Position numbers and translations under genes: made by a program
DNA from: Pseudomonas sp. MUP55
GTDB taxonomy: Bacteria > Pseudomonadota > Gammaproteobacteria > Pseudomonadales > Pseudomonadaceae
DNA: 64,000 nt
Direction of reading: 5' to 3'
NCBI RefSeq assembly: GCF_034043515.1
Contig: NZ_CP138214.1
Span: 3,162,001 to 3,226,000 of the forward strand
Shown: piece after piece, positions 36,359 through 45,920 of the stretch
Position numbering within the stretch: position 1 is the first letter of the stretch
Layout: every line of letters starts with the position of its first letter
Notes under the pieces: generated by a model
Databases searched by the model: none
What the model saw: the letters and a program-made list of their open reading frames with translations, nothing else
What the model was told of the DNA's origin: nothing

Positions 36359-37669
36359 ATGTTTAATAAAACTTTAAACAAAGAGCTAATGGAATTAAAG
36401 GGTGAAGTTAAAAGACAGCAACAACTACAGGATGGCGTCAATTCCGAAATGATGACCATGACCGTCGATAGCAACATGACGATCACCCGCGTCAATCAGA
36501 ACTTTGCAACGCTGGTGGGCTACGAACAGGAGAAATTGCTAGGTGCCTCACTAGGCACGATCTCCCCCACGTACGTCAAGGAACTGCCCTGTTATAAAAA
36601 CTTCATGCGTGCCCTGTCCGAAGGGAAATCAGTCAGTGATGACTATCGATACATCGCAGCCAATGGCCGGCTGGTTTGGATACACGCAGCCTGGTGTCCG
36701 ACAAAAGATGAAGATGGCCGTGTAACCCACATGACCTGTTATGGCGTGGATGCCACCGACTCTATAGACAAGGCGCGTGAAAACGGTGAGTTTATCCAGG
36801 CGCTGCTCAGATCTACCGCAGTGATAGAATTCGACACATCGGGCAAGATCATCACTGCAAATGCAAACTTCTTGAATGCGGTTGGCTATTCACTTGCACA
36901 ATTGGTTGGAAAGCATCACAGCATATTTTGTGAGCCCGCCTATACCTCTTCCCCGGAATATCAGCAGTTTTGGAAAACGCTCAACGAGGGGAACTTCGTG
37001 GCCAATCGATTCAAAAGAATCGATAGTTCTGGCCGGGACATTTGGCTTGAAGCCACCTACAACCCTGTTTATGACAACAGCGGGAAACTGTACAAAATCG
37101 TAAAGTTCGCTACCTTGGTCACCGATCAAGTCCAGCGTGAACAGGAAATCAGTACAGCAGCGAGCACGGCCTACGAGGTATCACAGCAAACTGATATTTC
37201 GGCAAATCGGGGCGCTGATGTTGTTCAGGAGACCGTGGGCACGATGAACAAAATCGTCGACCAAATATCGTCTGCTTCGGAAGGGATTGAAGCGCTCGGT
37301 AAGCAGTCATATCTGATCAGCTCCATGGTACAAACGATCGGTGGAATCGCTGCGCAAACCAATCTTTTGGCATTGAACGCGGCAATCGAGGCTGCACGAG
37401 CAGGAGAACAAGGTAGAGGATTTGCGGTAGTCGCAGACGAAGTACGACAACTGGCAGGACGAACCAGTAACGCGACTGAGGAAATCGTAGCGGTGGTGCA
37501 AAAAAATCGGCTTTTAGTCGACGAAGCTGTCGCTAACATGGGCAACAGTCGCACCCAGGCGGAGCAAGGGCTAATGCTCGCTCAACAAGCAGGAAGCGTG
37601 ATACTGGAAATTCAATCTGGCGCCCGAGAAGTCCTGGGGGCGGTAGAACGGTTTGCAAAGCAGCTGTAA
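36359..37669 (+). CDS. Soluble PAS-PAS methyl-accepting chemotaxis protein (BdlA-like)
   Basis: This is a 436-residue cytosolic sensor without TM segments. PAS1 is at about 30-135 ([20 protein letters not shown]), PAS2 at about 145-255 ([40 protein letters not shown]) and the MCP signalling domain at about 265-436 with the hairpin tip [18 protein letters not shown]. The layout and length match BdlA, the P. aeruginosa biofilm-dispersion protein that links PAS sensing to c-di-GMP. The signalling domain is short. Codon use is AT-rich compared with the surrounding chromosome, suggesting transfer. Confidence 0.85.
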   Translation: MFNKTLNKELMELKGEVKRQQQLQDGVNSEMMTMTVDSNMTITRVNQNFATLVGYEQEKLLGASLGTISPTYVKELPCYKNFMRALSEGKSVSDDYRYIAANGRLVWIHAAWCPTKDEDGRVTHMTCYGVDATDSIDKARENGEFIQALLRSTAVIEFDTSGKIITANANFLNAVGYSLAQLVGKHHSIFCEPAYTSSPEYQQFWKTLNEGNFVANRFKRIDSSGRDIWLEATYNPVYDNSGKLYKIVKFATLVTDQVQREQEISTAASTAYEVSQQTDISANRGADVVQETVGTMNKIVDQISSASEGIEALGKQSYLISSMVQTIGGIAAQTNLLALNAAIEAARAGEQGRGFAVVADEVRQLAGRTSNATEEIVAVVQKNRLLVDEAVANMGNSRTQAEQGLMLAQQAGSVILEIQSGAREVLGAVERFAKQL

Positions 37670-37860
37670 GTTCCATTTTACTACTGCGTCAAGCGGGCGA
37701 GTTACCTGACAGGAGCGCGTGCAGGTCTTTGAAGTATGGCAATTTCTTGGCGCCTTGGATCTCGAGCTTTTATGCTGCGCCCATGCTTTTCTTCAGGCAA
37801 AAAAAAGCCGCAATACGCGACTTCGGCTAACCTATATGTTTTGTGGCAGGGAGCCATGTG

Positions 37861-38196
37861 ATGTACTCGAAATTCATTCTGATGATGTTTGCAGCCTTAT
37901 CTGCGTCAGGTTGTGGAACCGTCAATACCACGTTCAGAGACGACGCTATCGTGGGCAACAAGCTTGCCAGATGGAATTCGCACTGTGATTCAGTTCCAAG
38001 AATCTACAGCGGAGCCGTTTTTGATTACTGCACGCTTGATGCTGAGCCAAGACGCAGCACAGGCTTTGAAGGATCTCCCTCAGCGGCGTTGATTGTGCTG
38101 GATATGGCCTTGTCTGGAGCGACGGACACGATACTGTTGCCTTATACGGTTTATCTACAGAGCAAGCATGGAGATATAAAAAAGACGAGTTTCTGA
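37861..38196 (+). CDS. YceK/YidQ-family (DUF1375) lipoprotein
   Basis: This 111-residue lipoprotein has a signal with lipobox ASGC (lipidated Cys near residue 18) and GTVNTTFRDDAI, then IYSGAVFDYCTLD and a C-terminal LDMALSGATDTILLPYTVYL. These are hallmarks of the YceK/YidQ family of small outer-membrane lipoproteins. The function is unknown. The ATG at 37861 has AGGGAG 7 nt upstream. It lies within the AT-rich segment. Confidence 0.8.
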   Translation: MYSKFILMMFAALSASGCGTVNTTFRDDAIVGNKLARWNSHCDSVPRIYSGAVFDYCTLDAEPRRSTGFEGSPSAALIVLDMALSGATDTILLPYTVYLQSKHGDIKKTSF

Positions 38197-38389
38197 TCAG
38201 CCATTGTTCGAATGGCTTGATCAATACCACTTTTTCAGGGAGCGCTACATCTGGTCTTCGGCGTTAATAGCAGCGCTGATGATCGCCCTACCTACCCGCC
38301 GCTTGCCTCAGCCTCTGAATAACGCGGCCACCGCCGCTAACAAAATCCGCCTGTCGCTCCCTCTTTGCTTTGGCAGGTCTGTACACCCG

Positions 38390-38818
38390 TTATAGCGGCT
38401 TGAATCGGACGACTATGGTGGAGGCGAGCATGTCTCCTAAGCGCTTGCGTGAGCCAAAGAAAATAAATATCCAGTCAACAAAACTCAGAATGGGCGTCGT
38501 GATGTTTCGCATAAAGGATTGATATAGATTGCAGTTAAGGTGGCTGCGCTCATCAATGACTGACATCCCCAGCAGTTTTTTACCCACACTTTGACCGTTG
38601 GGCATTGCGTCGGAGAACAGGTAGTACGCCGCAGCAGTGCCAAAAGCCAGGATAGCGACCACATCTGGAGAAAAACCAACAAACTCAGCCGCGCGCCCGA
38701 CGAGAAATAGCACAAAGAGGGTAATTAACGAGTCAATCCACTGCCCTCCAAGCCGACGCCCCAATCCGGCCAGGTTGTCTGGCTTTCGGTACTCGTTTTG
38801 AGTGGTATTCACTTCCAT
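38390..38818 (-). CDS. RDD-family membrane protein
   Basis: This 142-residue protein has the RDD signature: N-terminal LGRRLGGQWIDSLITLFVL (Arg and Asp-Asp-like positions), a middle NGQSVGKKLLGMSVID motif and a C-terminal RKRLGDMLASTIVV. Three hydrophobic helices are visible. The role of the family is poorly defined; some members are ion antiporters. The ATG at 38816-38818 follows a GGAG; a TTG five codons upstream is less likely. Confidence 0.83.
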   Translation of the reverse strand: MEVNTTQNEYRKPDNLAGLGRRLGGQWIDSLITLFVLFLVGRAAEFVGFSPDVVAILAFGTAAAYYLFSDAMPNGQSVGKKLLGMSVIDERSHLNCNLYQSFMRNITTPILSFVDWIFIFFGSRKRLGDMLASTIVVRFKPL

Positions 38819-39099
38819 GCGTGCGCGCTCCAATGGTACTTGACTAATTGACCGCAGAATTTACAGCCGCAGTTGCGCAAGGTCAATTTGGCTTTGGATG
38901 CCCGGCCTGGCCCTGGTGCGAATCGGCCTGATCACAACCACGCTGCCGCGCAGGGCCATGACCATCAGTGAGTGGAAGTCGCCCGGCGTTAAGCGCAACG
39001 CCATCTCAACGCTGTCCGCCCTCCTGGATTCAGCAGTGCCCGGGGCGTCAATGCCAAAGAAGCCAGCGGCCATCCTTGAGCTGCCCAAGCGAAGCAAAA

Positions 39100-39366
39100 A
39101 GGAGATTTACCCCTTACGTTGGCTCCATGCACGCCCTTCAATTTGCCAGGGAGTGCGCGGCGCCATACACCTGTCGCCACACCTATGCGACAATATGCAT
39201 TATGTCTGGCATGAACCCCGCCTTCATCTCCCAGCAGCTCGGCCACAGTGTGCAGATGCTGCTCTCGACTTATGCGCGTTGGATCAACTCAAGCTCGGAC
39301 TGGAGCGAAATGCACAAGCTCCAGATTGGTCCCAAATTGGTCCCAGTTCAAATAAGCGCACCCTAA
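39100..39366 (+). pseudogene. Tyrosine-recombinase (phage integrase) C-terminal remnant
   Basis: The frame ending at 39366 encodes the integrase C-terminal catalytic box: PYTCRHTYATICIMSG with the conserved Arg-His, then SQQLGHSVQMLLSTYARW with the second His and the nucleophile Tyr. No N-terminal or core-binding domain is found upstream; other frames hold only fragments. It is the relic of an integrase that probably brought in the AT-rich segment to its left. It ends 20 bp before ybiT. The left limit is approximate. Confidence 0.75.
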
Positions 39367-39386
39367 GCTATTGATAGGTAAAGTAA

Positions 39387-40973
39387 TTGATCTCCACAGC
39401 TAACATCACCATGCAGTTCGGCGCCAAGCCGCTCTTCGAGAACGTCTCGGTCAAGTTCGGCGCCGGCAACCGCTATGGTTTGATCGGTGCCAACGGTTGC
39501 GGCAAGTCGACCTTCATGAAAATCCTCGGCGGCGACCTCGACCCGTCCGGTGGCCAGGTCATGCTGGAGCCGAACGTGCGCCTGGGCAAGCTGCGCCAGG
39601 ACCAGTTCGCCTACGAAGAATTCACCGTGCTCGACACCGTGATCATGGGCCACGAAGAGCTGTGGAAGGTCAAGGCCGAGCGCGACCGCATCTACTCGCT
39701 GCCGGAAATGAGCGAAGAAGACGGCATGGCCGTGGCCGAGCTGGAAACCGAGTTCGCCGAGATGGACGGCTACACCGCCGAATCCCGTGCCGGTGAGCTG
39801 CTGCTGGGCCTGGGCATCCCGCTGGAACAGCATTTCGGCCCGATGAGCGAAGTCTCGCCTGGCTGGAAACTGCGCGTATTGCTGGCCCAGGCGCTGTTCT
39901 CCGACCCGGAAGTGCTGTTGCTCGACGAACCGACCAACCACCTGGACATCAACACCATTCGCTGGCTGGAAAACATCCTGACCCAGCGTAACAGCCTGAT
40001 GATCATCATCTCTCACGACCGTCACTTCCTCAACAGCGTGTGCACCCACATGGCTGACCTGGACTACGGCGAGCTGCGCCTGTTCCCGGGCAACTACGAC
40101 GAGTACATGACCGTGGCGACCCAGTCCCGCGAGCAATTGCTGTCGGACAACGCTAAGAAGAAGGCGCAGATTTCCGAGCTGCAATCGTTCGTCAGCCGCT
40201 TCTCGGCCAACGCCTCGAAAGCCAAGCAGGCCACGTCCCGCGCCAAGGCGATCGACAAGATCCAGCTGGCCGAGGTCAAGCCGTCGAGCCGTGTGAGCCC
40301 GTTCATCCGTTTCGATCAGAACAAGAAGCTGCACCGCCAGGCTGTCATGGTCGAAAAAATGGCCAAGGGTTTCGACGGCAAGCCGTTGTTCAAGGACTTC
40401 AGCTTCCAGGTTGAAGCCGGCGAACGCGTGGCGATCATCGGCCCGAACGGTATCGGCAAGACCACCCTGCTGCGCACCCTGGTCAACGAACTGACGCCGG
40501 ATGCCGGTAGCATCAAGTGGACCGACGCCGCCGAACTGGGCTATTACGCCCAGGACCACGCCCATGACTTCGAAGACGACGTCACCCTGTTTGACTGGAT
40601 GGGCCAGTGGACCCAGGGCGAGCAAATGATCCGTGGCACCCTGGGCCGCATGCTGTTTTCCAACGACGAGATCCAGAAGTCCGTAAAGGTGATTTCCGGT
40701 GGTGAGCAAGGCCGCATGCTGTTCGGCAAGCTGATCCTGCAAAAGCCGAACGTGTTGATCATGGACGAACCGACCAACCACTTGGACATGGAATCCATCG
40801 AAGCGCTGAACCTGGCGCTGGAGAACTACCCGGGCACGCTGATCTTCGTCAGCCACGACCGTGAGTTCGTATCGTCTTTGGCCACCCGCATCATCGAGTT
40901 GAGCGCCAGCGGCGTGATCGACTTCAGCGGTACCTATGACGACTACCTGCGTAGCCAGGGTGTGGTGTTTTAA
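39387..40973 (+). CDS. ybiT: ABC-F family ATPase YbiT
   Basis: This 528-residue soluble ABC-F protein has two ABC cassettes. Walker A motifs are GANGCGKST and GPNGIGKTT, and the paired [11 protein letters not shown] / [11 protein letters not shown]alker B segments are clear. It matches E. coli YbiT along its length ([40 protein letters not shown]). ABC-F proteins bind the ribosomal E-site region and modulate translation. The start appears to be a TTG at 39387 with AGG 7 nt upstream. Confidence 0.93.
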   Translation: MISTANITMQFGAKPLFENVSVKFGAGNRYGLIGANGCGKSTFMKILGGDLDPSGGQVMLEPNVRLGKLRQDQFAYEEFTVLDTVIMGHEELWKVKAERDRIYSLPEMSEEDGMAVAELETEFAEMDGYTAESRAGELLLGLGIPLEQHFGPMSEVSPGWKLRVLLAQALFSDPEVLLLDEPTNHLDINTIRWLENILTQRNSLMIIISHDRHFLNSVCTHMADLDYGELRLFPGNYDEYMTVATQSREQLLSDNAKKKAQISELQSFVSRFSANASKAKQATSRAKAIDKIQLAEVKPSSRVSPFIRFDQNKKLHRQAVMVEKMAKGFDGKPLFKDFSFQVEAGERVAIIGPNGIGKTTLLRTLVNELTPDAGSIKWTDAAELGYYAQDHAHDFEDDVTLFDWMGQWTQGEQMIRGTLGRMLFSNDEIQKSVKVISGGEQGRMLFGKLILQKPNVLIMDEPTNHLDMESIEALNLALENYPGTLIFVSHDREFVSSLATRIIELSASGVIDFSGTYDDYLRSQGVVF

Positions 40974-41008
40974 GAACGGCGCATAGCTGCCGGGCCAAAC
41001 AGGTCAAC

Positions 41009-41101
41009 ATGTGGGAGGGGGCTTGCCCCCGATGGCAGTGTCTTGAGTCAATACATCCATTGACTGGCACTCCGCTATCGGGGGCAAGCCCCCTCCCACA
41101 T
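41009..41101. repeat. REP doublet (REPIN-like) of the GTGGGAGGGGGCTTGCC type
   Basis: Perfect inverted 25-bp arms (41009-41033 and 41077-41101; left arm begins ATGTGGGAGGGGGCTTGCCC) surround a 43-bp interior that itself holds AGTCAA/TTGACT arms. It lies between ybiT and the YhhS-like gene and could fold as a long hairpin that attenuates read-through. Confidence 0.85.
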
Positions 41102-41122
41102 TTGCTACCGGGTTATGCCATC

Positions 41123-42328
41123 ATGGCCATACCGCCCGCCAGCGAACGAGTTCACATGCCTGCCGCCCCCTCCTCCCTGTCGATCACCCTGCAGATCGTC
41201 TCCATCGTCTTCTACACGTTCATCGCCTTTATCTGCATCGGCCTGCCGATTGCGGTGATTCCTGGCTATGTGCACGAACATCTGGGCTACAGCGCCGTGG
41301 TGGCCGGCGTCACCATCGGTTCGCAGTACCTGGCCACCTTGCTCAGTCGGCCAATGGCCGGGCGCATGTCGGACAACGTCGGCACCAAACGCGCGATTGT
41401 GCTGGGCCTGGCCGGCATCCTGATCAGCGGCGTGCTGACATTTATCGCGGTGCTGCTTGAGGGCATCCCCGCGCTTAGCCTGGCGGTGCTGATCGTCGGC
41501 CGGTTGCTGCTGGGGGTGGCCCAGGGCCTGATTGGCGTGGGCACCATCAGCTGGTGCATGGGCGCGGTGGGCACCGAGCACACCGCCCGCTCGATTTCCT
41601 GGAATGGCATTGCTTCCTACGGCGCTATCGCCATTGGCGCGCCGCTGGGGGTGGTGATGGTGGCCGACTATGGCTTCGCCAGCCTGGGCTTGGCGTTGAG
41701 TGTGTTGGCCGCACTGGGCCTGGTGCTGATCCGCAATAAGCCTTCGGTGCCGGTGGTGCGCGGCGAGCGCCTGCCATTCTGGGCGGTGTTCGGACGCATC
41801 GCCCCGTTTGGCGCCAGCCTGTGCCTGGCCTCGATTGGCTACGGCACGCTGACCACCTTTATCACCTTGTATTACCTCAATCGCGGCTGGACCGGCGCGG
41901 CGTATTGCCTGACGGTGTTTGGCGTGTGTTTTATCGCGTCGCGCCTGCTGTTCATTTCGGCCATCAGCCGCGTGGGCGGCTTCACCGCCGCCATCGGCTG
42001 CATGCTCATCGAGACCCTGGGCCTTACGCTGTTGTGGCTGGCGCCGTCGACCGGCGTAGCGTTGATCGGCGCCGGGTTGACCGGTTTCGGCTTGTCGCTG
42101 GTCTACCCAGCGCTCGGGGTGGAGGCCATCAAGCGCGTGCCGGACAGCAGCCGTGGCGCCGGGCTGAGTGCGTACGCGGTGTTTTTCGACCTGGCCCTGG
42201 CGATTGCCGGACCGTTGATGGGGGCGGTGGCACTGAACCTCGGCTACGGCTGGATCTTCTTCTGCGCGGCGCTGCTGTCCGTCACCGCGCTGACGCTGAC
42301 CGTGCTGCTCAAGCGTCGCGCTTACTGA
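41123..42328 (+). CDS. yhhS: YhhS-type MFS transporter
   Basis: This 401-residue major facilitator matches E. coli YhhS as I recall it: GLPIAVIPGYVHEHLGYSAV, QYLATLLSRPMAGRMSDNVG, SWNGIASYGAIAIGAPLGVV and FGLSLVYPALGVEAIKRVP. YhhS-type pumps are linked to herbicide and arabinose-like efflux; the physiological substrate is unknown. The start is uncertain between 41123 and 41156, neither with a strong ribosome-binding site. The stop overlaps the convergent hydrolase gene by 7 bp. Confidence 0.88.
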   Translation: MAIPPASERVHMPAAPSSLSITLQIVSIVFYTFIAFICIGLPIAVIPGYVHEHLGYSAVVAGVTIGSQYLATLLSRPMAGRMSDNVGTKRAIVLGLAGILISGVLTFIAVLLEGIPALSLAVLIVGRLLLGVAQGLIGVGTISWCMGAVGTEHTARSISWNGIASYGAIAIGAPLGVVMVADYGFASLGLALSVLAALGLVLIRNKPSVPVVRGERLPFWAVFGRIAPFGASLCLASIGYGTLTTFITLYYLNRGWTGAAYCLTVFGVCFIASRLLFISAISRVGGFTAAIGCMLIETLGLTLLWLAPSTGVALIGAGLTGFGLSLVYPALGVEAIKRVPDSSRGAGLSAYAVFFDLALAIAGPLMGAVALNLGYGWIFFCAALLSVTALTLTVLLKRRAY

Positions 42329-43359
42329 TCAGCCGTCTGTAGCCCGGCGCGGGTGGCCTCGCCGAGGGTGTGACTGAAAAAGCGCCCGGCCTCGGAGATC
42401 AGATCGCGGTGGATACCTTCGCGGTCAACCCCGTCGGCATCGGTGCAGATGGCGGGCATCGTCGCCAACTGGTCACTGTCGCACGGCGCCATGAACACGA
42501 AGTGCCCTGCCCCGGCCAGCAGTTTGAAGTCTGGCGGCTCCGGCAGCTTGCGCGCGAGGGCGGCGGCGTTCTTGTCCACGGCCACCAATTGGTCGCCATC
42601 GCCGCTGTAGAGCAACACCGGCACGTGCACGTCTGCCAGGGTGTGACGACCAAACATCAGGCTCAATGGCGCCATCAGCATCAGCGCGTGGATGCGCGGG
42701 TCGGCCTGGGGCTGCAGGTCGTCACGGTCGACCACCAGCTCGCCTTTGGTGGTGCAGGCGTCCCGGTCTTGCGGACGTTCCTGGCAATAGCGGCGCAGGC
42801 GCTCGAAATCAGGTTTGGCACCGGCCAGGATCAGCGCAGTCTCGCCGCCGGCGGAATAGCCGATCACCCCCACCTGGTCGACGTCGACGAAAGGCGACAG
42901 CATCGGGTCGCCCAGTGCTGCGGTGATCGCCTGGGAAATCTGGATCGGCCGACCGTACAGGTTGCTCACGGTGCCCAGGCGGCTGTGGTCCTTGTAGTTG
43001 TCGCCGGGGTGCAGCACCGCCACCACCACAAAGCCCTTGCGCGCCAGCGAAGTGGCCAGGTCATGCAGGGCCAGCGGCGTGCCGGTATTGCCATGGGACA
43101 ACATCAGCATCGGAAAACGGCCGATGGCCACCTTGGCGTCTTCCCCCGCAGCCACATGATAGGCACCCAACACGGTGGCGTGCTCGGCGTCGGTGGAGGG
43201 GTAAAACGCAATGGCCTTCATCGGCTGCTCATCCAGCGGGTCGATCACGCTCATGCGATGAAAGCCCACGCTCCAATGCGGATGCGGCGCAGGGGCGGCC
43301 TGCACCGAAAGCAGGCTCCCGCAGAGGGTAAGAACCAGACCAGCACAGAGTCGCATCAT
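42322..43359 (-). CDS. Exported alpha/beta hydrolase (dienelactone hydrolase/PAF-acetylhydrolase-like)
   Basis: This 345-residue protein has a Sec signal peptide (LCAGLVLTLCGSLLSVQA). The fold shows the oxyanion region MLMLSHGNTGTPLALHDLA, the nucleophile elbow GYSAGG, and a C-terminal GAGHFVFMAP with the catalytic His. Related periplasmic proteins are annotated as dienelactone hydrolases or platelet-activating-factor acetylhydrolase-like enzymes; the substrate is unknown. AGGTGG precedes the ATG. Confidence 0.83.
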   Translation of the reverse strand: MMRLCAGLVLTLCGSLLSVQAAPAPHPHWSVGFHRMSVIDPLDEQPMKAIAFYPSTDAEHATVLGAYHVAAGEDAKVAIGRFPMLMLSHGNTGTPLALHDLATSLARKGFVVVAVLHPGDNYKDHSRLGTVSNLYGRPIQISQAITAALGDPMLSPFVDVDQVGVIGYSAGGETALILAGAKPDFERLRRYCQERPQDRDACTTKGELVVDRDDLQPQADPRIHALMLMAPLSLMFGRHTLADVHVPVLLYSGDGDQLVAVDKNAAALARKLPEPPDFKLLAGAGHFVFMAPCDSDQLATMPAICTDADGVDREGIHRDLISEAGRFFSHTLGEATRAGLQTADQ

Positions 43360-43445
43360 GGGATGTCCACCTTTGCTGCATGAGAGTCGGCAGGTCGTCT
43401 GAAAATTCCGGGGCAATGAACCCAAGCCTGCATAACCTGGGCCAT

Positions 43446-43502
43446 AAAACAAAAACTCCGTACTCCGCTCGCGCTCAGGCGATCAGAATACAGAGTTTAG
43501 GC
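43446..43502 (-). terminator. Terminator after azoR
   Basis: Read on the minus strand, an imperfect long stem (AACTC...GTA paired with TAC...GAGTT) is followed by TTTTTGTTTT at 43446-43456. A second GC hairpin with CCCGG/CCGGG arms lies between it and the azoR stop. Confidence 0.55.
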
Positions 43503-43549
43503 GCCCGGCTTCAGATTGAAACCGGGCCAGGCGCAAATTTACACAAGTC

Positions 43550-44161
43550 TTACGCGGCGGCGAACAACTGTTCGTTAATAAGCACGTTGGCGTCGCTCAA
43601 CGCCTTGCTGCGCACTTCGTCACCGTAGGCCAGGCCTTCAGCCCGTACGATTTCGATGTCGGTGATGCCAAGGAAGCCAAACAGCAGCTTCAAATAACCT
43701 TCATGAGCAGCGCCCGACGCCTGGCCGGCGTGCAGGCCACCGGCGGTAGAGACAATGATGACCTTCTTGTTGCCGCACAGGCCTTCAGGGCCGGCTTCGG
43801 TGTAGCGGAAGGTCTGGCCGGCGACGGCGATGCGGTCGATCCAGGCCTTGAGCTGGGTCGGGATAGTGAAGTTGTACATTGGCGCACCCACCACCACGGC
43901 ATCGGCGGCGAGGAATTCAGCCAGCGACGATGCGCTCAGTTCGGCTTCGTGCTTTTGCGCTGCATCGCGCAATTCGGCGGCGGTGCCCAGGGCGCCCAGG
44001 GTGGCGCCGGAGAAGTGGTTGATCCCTTCGCTGGCCAGGTCACGGTAAGTCACTTGCACGCCCGGCTCGGCGACTTGCCATGCCTTGACCACACCGGCGC
44101 TGAGCTGACGGGAAGCCGAGTTGTCGCCGAGGATGCTGGAATCGATATGCAACAGTTTCAT
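43550..44161 (-). CDS. azoR: FMN-dependent NADH-azoreductase AzoR
   Basis: This 203-residue flavodoxin-fold quinone/azo reductase begins [20 protein letters not shown] and has the FMN-site segments [20 protein letters not shown] and [16 protein letters not shown]. It reduces quinones and azo dyes by two-electron transfer and protects against thiol and quinone stress. It diverges from a LysR gene whose promoter region holds an inverted repeat, so it is probably controlled by that regulator. Confidence 0.93.
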   Translation of the reverse strand: MKLLHIDSSILGDNSASRQLSAGVVKAWQVAEPGVQVTYRDLASEGINHFSGATLGALGTAAELRDAAQKHEAELSASSLAEFLAADAVVVGAPMYNFTIPTQLKAWIDRIAVAGQTFRYTEAGPEGLCGNKKVIIVSTAGGLHAGQASGAAHEGYLKLLFGFLGITDIEIVRAEGLAYGDEVRSKALSDANVLINEQLFAAA

Positions 44162-44255
44162 GGTGAGTCTCCGAGGTGGGATCGTCAGGGGCGATCAGAT
44201 GGTGTTGATGCTACGCACCCAACCAATGGTCGATAAGCCACCTGGAATGCGATAG

Positions 44256-44277
44256 ATTGTCCTACTGACGGGACAAT
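44256..44277. promoter_or_regulatory. Inverted repeat between azoR and lysR
   Basis: The perfect 7-bp arms ATTGTCC (44256-44262) and GGACAAT (44271-44277) have an 8-bp spacer, 9 bp before the lysR ATG. It is a candidate LysR binding site for autoregulation and azoR control. Confidence 0.5.
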
Positions 44278-44286
44278 AGGCTGACC

Positions 44287-45195
44287 ATGCAAGACCTCAA
44301 CGACCTCTACTATTTCGCCAAAGTCGTCGAAGCCGGCGGTTTCGCCGCTGCCGGCCGCCTGTTGGGCATCCCCAAATCGCGGCTGTCACGGCGCATTGCC
44401 GAGCTCGAAGAACGCCTTGGCGCGCGCCTGCTGCAGCGCACCACCCGGCAACTGACCCTGACCGCCGTGGGCGAACGCTACCTGCGCCACTGCCAGGCGA
44501 TGTTGCTGGAAGCAGAGATGGCCGATGAAGCGGTGGCCAGTATGTCCAGCGAGCCGCGCGGGCGTCTGCGGGTCACGTGCCCGGTCGGCCTGGCGCAGCA
44601 GATCCTGCCGGAACTGGTGGCCGGGTTTCTCGCCGCGCACCCGCTGGTGCAACTGGACATGACCCTGGTCAACCGCCGCGTCGACCTGGTGGCCGAAGGC
44701 ATCGACGTCGCGCTGCGCGTGCGCGAGTTGGGCGACGAAGACCCGCTGCTGGTGACCAAACGCTTGCGCGAGGCGCACACGGTGCTGGTGGCGAGCCCGG
44801 CGCTGGTGAGCAATCGGCGGGTAGAAACCCTGGACGACCTCAAACAACTGCCGATGATGGGTGCACTCGAAGCCGACCGCATGGTGCACCAGCGCATCAT
44901 CGACCCACAGGGCAACGCCCATGAGCTGGTGATGGAAGCACGCCTGGGCATCGAAGATTTTATCGTGCGCAAGACCAGCGCCCTGATGGGCGTGGGTTTC
45001 ACCCAGCTGCCGATGATGTATTGCGAAGAGGAACTGGCCAGCGGCCGACTGGTGCAACTGCTGCCGCAATGGTCGCTGCCCGGCGGCTGGTTGCAGGCCG
45101 TGTACCCGCACCGACGCGGTGTGCTGCCGGCTATCCGCGCCTGGATCGATTACCTGGAAGAAGGCTTCAAGGGCTGTGGAGATCGCCTGTTATGA
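44287..45195 (+). CDS. LysR-family regulator, probable azoR regulator
   Basis: This 302-residue LysR protein of the aromatic/quinone-response group starts MQDLNDLYYFAKVVEAGGFA and has the HTH AGRLLGIPKSRLSRRIAELE. The effector domain carries the usual VDLVAEGIDVALRVRELGDE. It diverges from azoR with 125 bp between them. Its stop codon overlaps the start of the YjbR-like gene (ATGA), so the two are translationally coupled. Confidence 0.9.
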   Translation: MQDLNDLYYFAKVVEAGGFAAAGRLLGIPKSRLSRRIAELEERLGARLLQRTTRQLTLTAVGERYLRHCQAMLLEAEMADEAVASMSSEPRGRLRVTCPVGLAQQILPELVAGFLAAHPLVQLDMTLVNRRVDLVAEGIDVALRVRELGDEDPLLVTKRLREAHTVLVASPALVSNRRVETLDDLKQLPMMGALEADRMVHQRIIDPQGNAHELVMEARLGIEDFIVRKTSALMGVGFTQLPMMYCEEELASGRLVQLLPQWSLPGGWLQAVYPHRRGVLPAIRAWIDYLEEGFKGCGDRLL

Positions 45196-45548
45196 GCATG
45201 ACCGAAGCACAAGTCGCGCACTTCTGCCTGAGCCTGCCGAGCGCGCGGGAAGACTACAAATGGGGCGGCGTGCGGGTGTTCTCGATTGCCGGCAACAAGA
45301 TGTTCGCGCTGCAGAACCTGCGCGGCGATTCATTGGCGTTCAAGGTCGACAAGGAGCTGTTTCTAGGGCATGTCGATCGCCCAGGCATCCACCCGGCGCC
45401 CTACCTGGCACGCGCGCAGTGGATCATCATGAACACGCCCTACCCGCTGGGGCCCGAAGAACTGCGTGGCTTGTTGCAGCGCTCCCACCAGTTGGTGGTG
45501 AGCAAGCTGCCCAAGCGCACACAGGTCGGGTTGTTGCTAGAGGACTGA
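45192..45548 (+). CDS. MmcQ/YjbR-family protein
   Basis: This 118-residue protein of the YjbR family has a double-wing, CyaY-like fold. Typical stretches are FCLSLPSAREDYKWGGVRVF, KMFALQNLRGDSLAFKVD and ELRGLLQRSHQLVVSKLPK. The molecular role is unknown. The ATG at 45192 overlaps the lysR stop by 4 bp. Its end overlaps the convergent DUF1294 gene by 12 bp. Confidence 0.86.
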   Translation: MSMTEAQVAHFCLSLPSAREDYKWGGVRVFSIAGNKMFALQNLRGDSLAFKVDKELFLGHVDRPGIHPAPYLARAQWIIMNTPYPLGPEELRGLLQRSHQLVVSKLPKRTQVGLLLED

Positions 45549-45920
45549 AAGCAGCGTACCGCCGAGAAACAGCTGGTCCAGCCAGAACACTTGGTGCAGC
45601 AGCACGATCACCCAGAACAGCACCTGGTAGGACACCTTGCGCGTCTTGTGCCGAAACACCTGCTGTGCGATCAACGCACCCGGCCAACCCCCCGCCAGCT
45701 CGACGGCGTGCAGGATGTTTTCCGGGATGCGCCGCGCTTCTGTCTGCGCCTTGCGCTTGTCGCTCCAGTACATAAAGAACGCCATCACGCTGACCACCCC
45801 GTACGCCGCCAGCGGAATGACGGTGTCGCCGCGATGCCACAGCAGCGCCGAACCCAGTAGCGGCGCGGCGCACAGCAGCATGAAGATCAATGCCTTCAGG
45901 CGCGGATGCTGAATGTTCAT
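45537..45920 (-). CDS. DUF1294 membrane protein
   Basis: This 127-residue protein has four hydrophobic segments and the DUF1294 core: [18 protein letters not shown], then [20 protein letters not shown] and [20 protein letters not shown]. Many homologues carry an N-terminal cold-shock domain; this one does not. The function is unknown. The ATG overlaps the uppP stop by 4 bp, so it is the second gene of a coupled pair. Confidence 0.84.
   Translation of the reverse strand: MNIQHPRLKALIFMLLCAAPLLGSALLWHRGDTVIPLAAYGVVSVMAFFMYWSDKRKAQTEARRIPENILHAVELAGGWPGALIAQQVFRHKTRKVSYQVLFWVIVLLHQVFWLDQLFLGGTLLSVL

Noticed and set aside
38204..38395. 63-codon open frame downstream of the YceK-like gene
   Set aside because: No ribosome-binding site, no signal or domain, and it overlaps the end of the RDD gene; probably non-coding.
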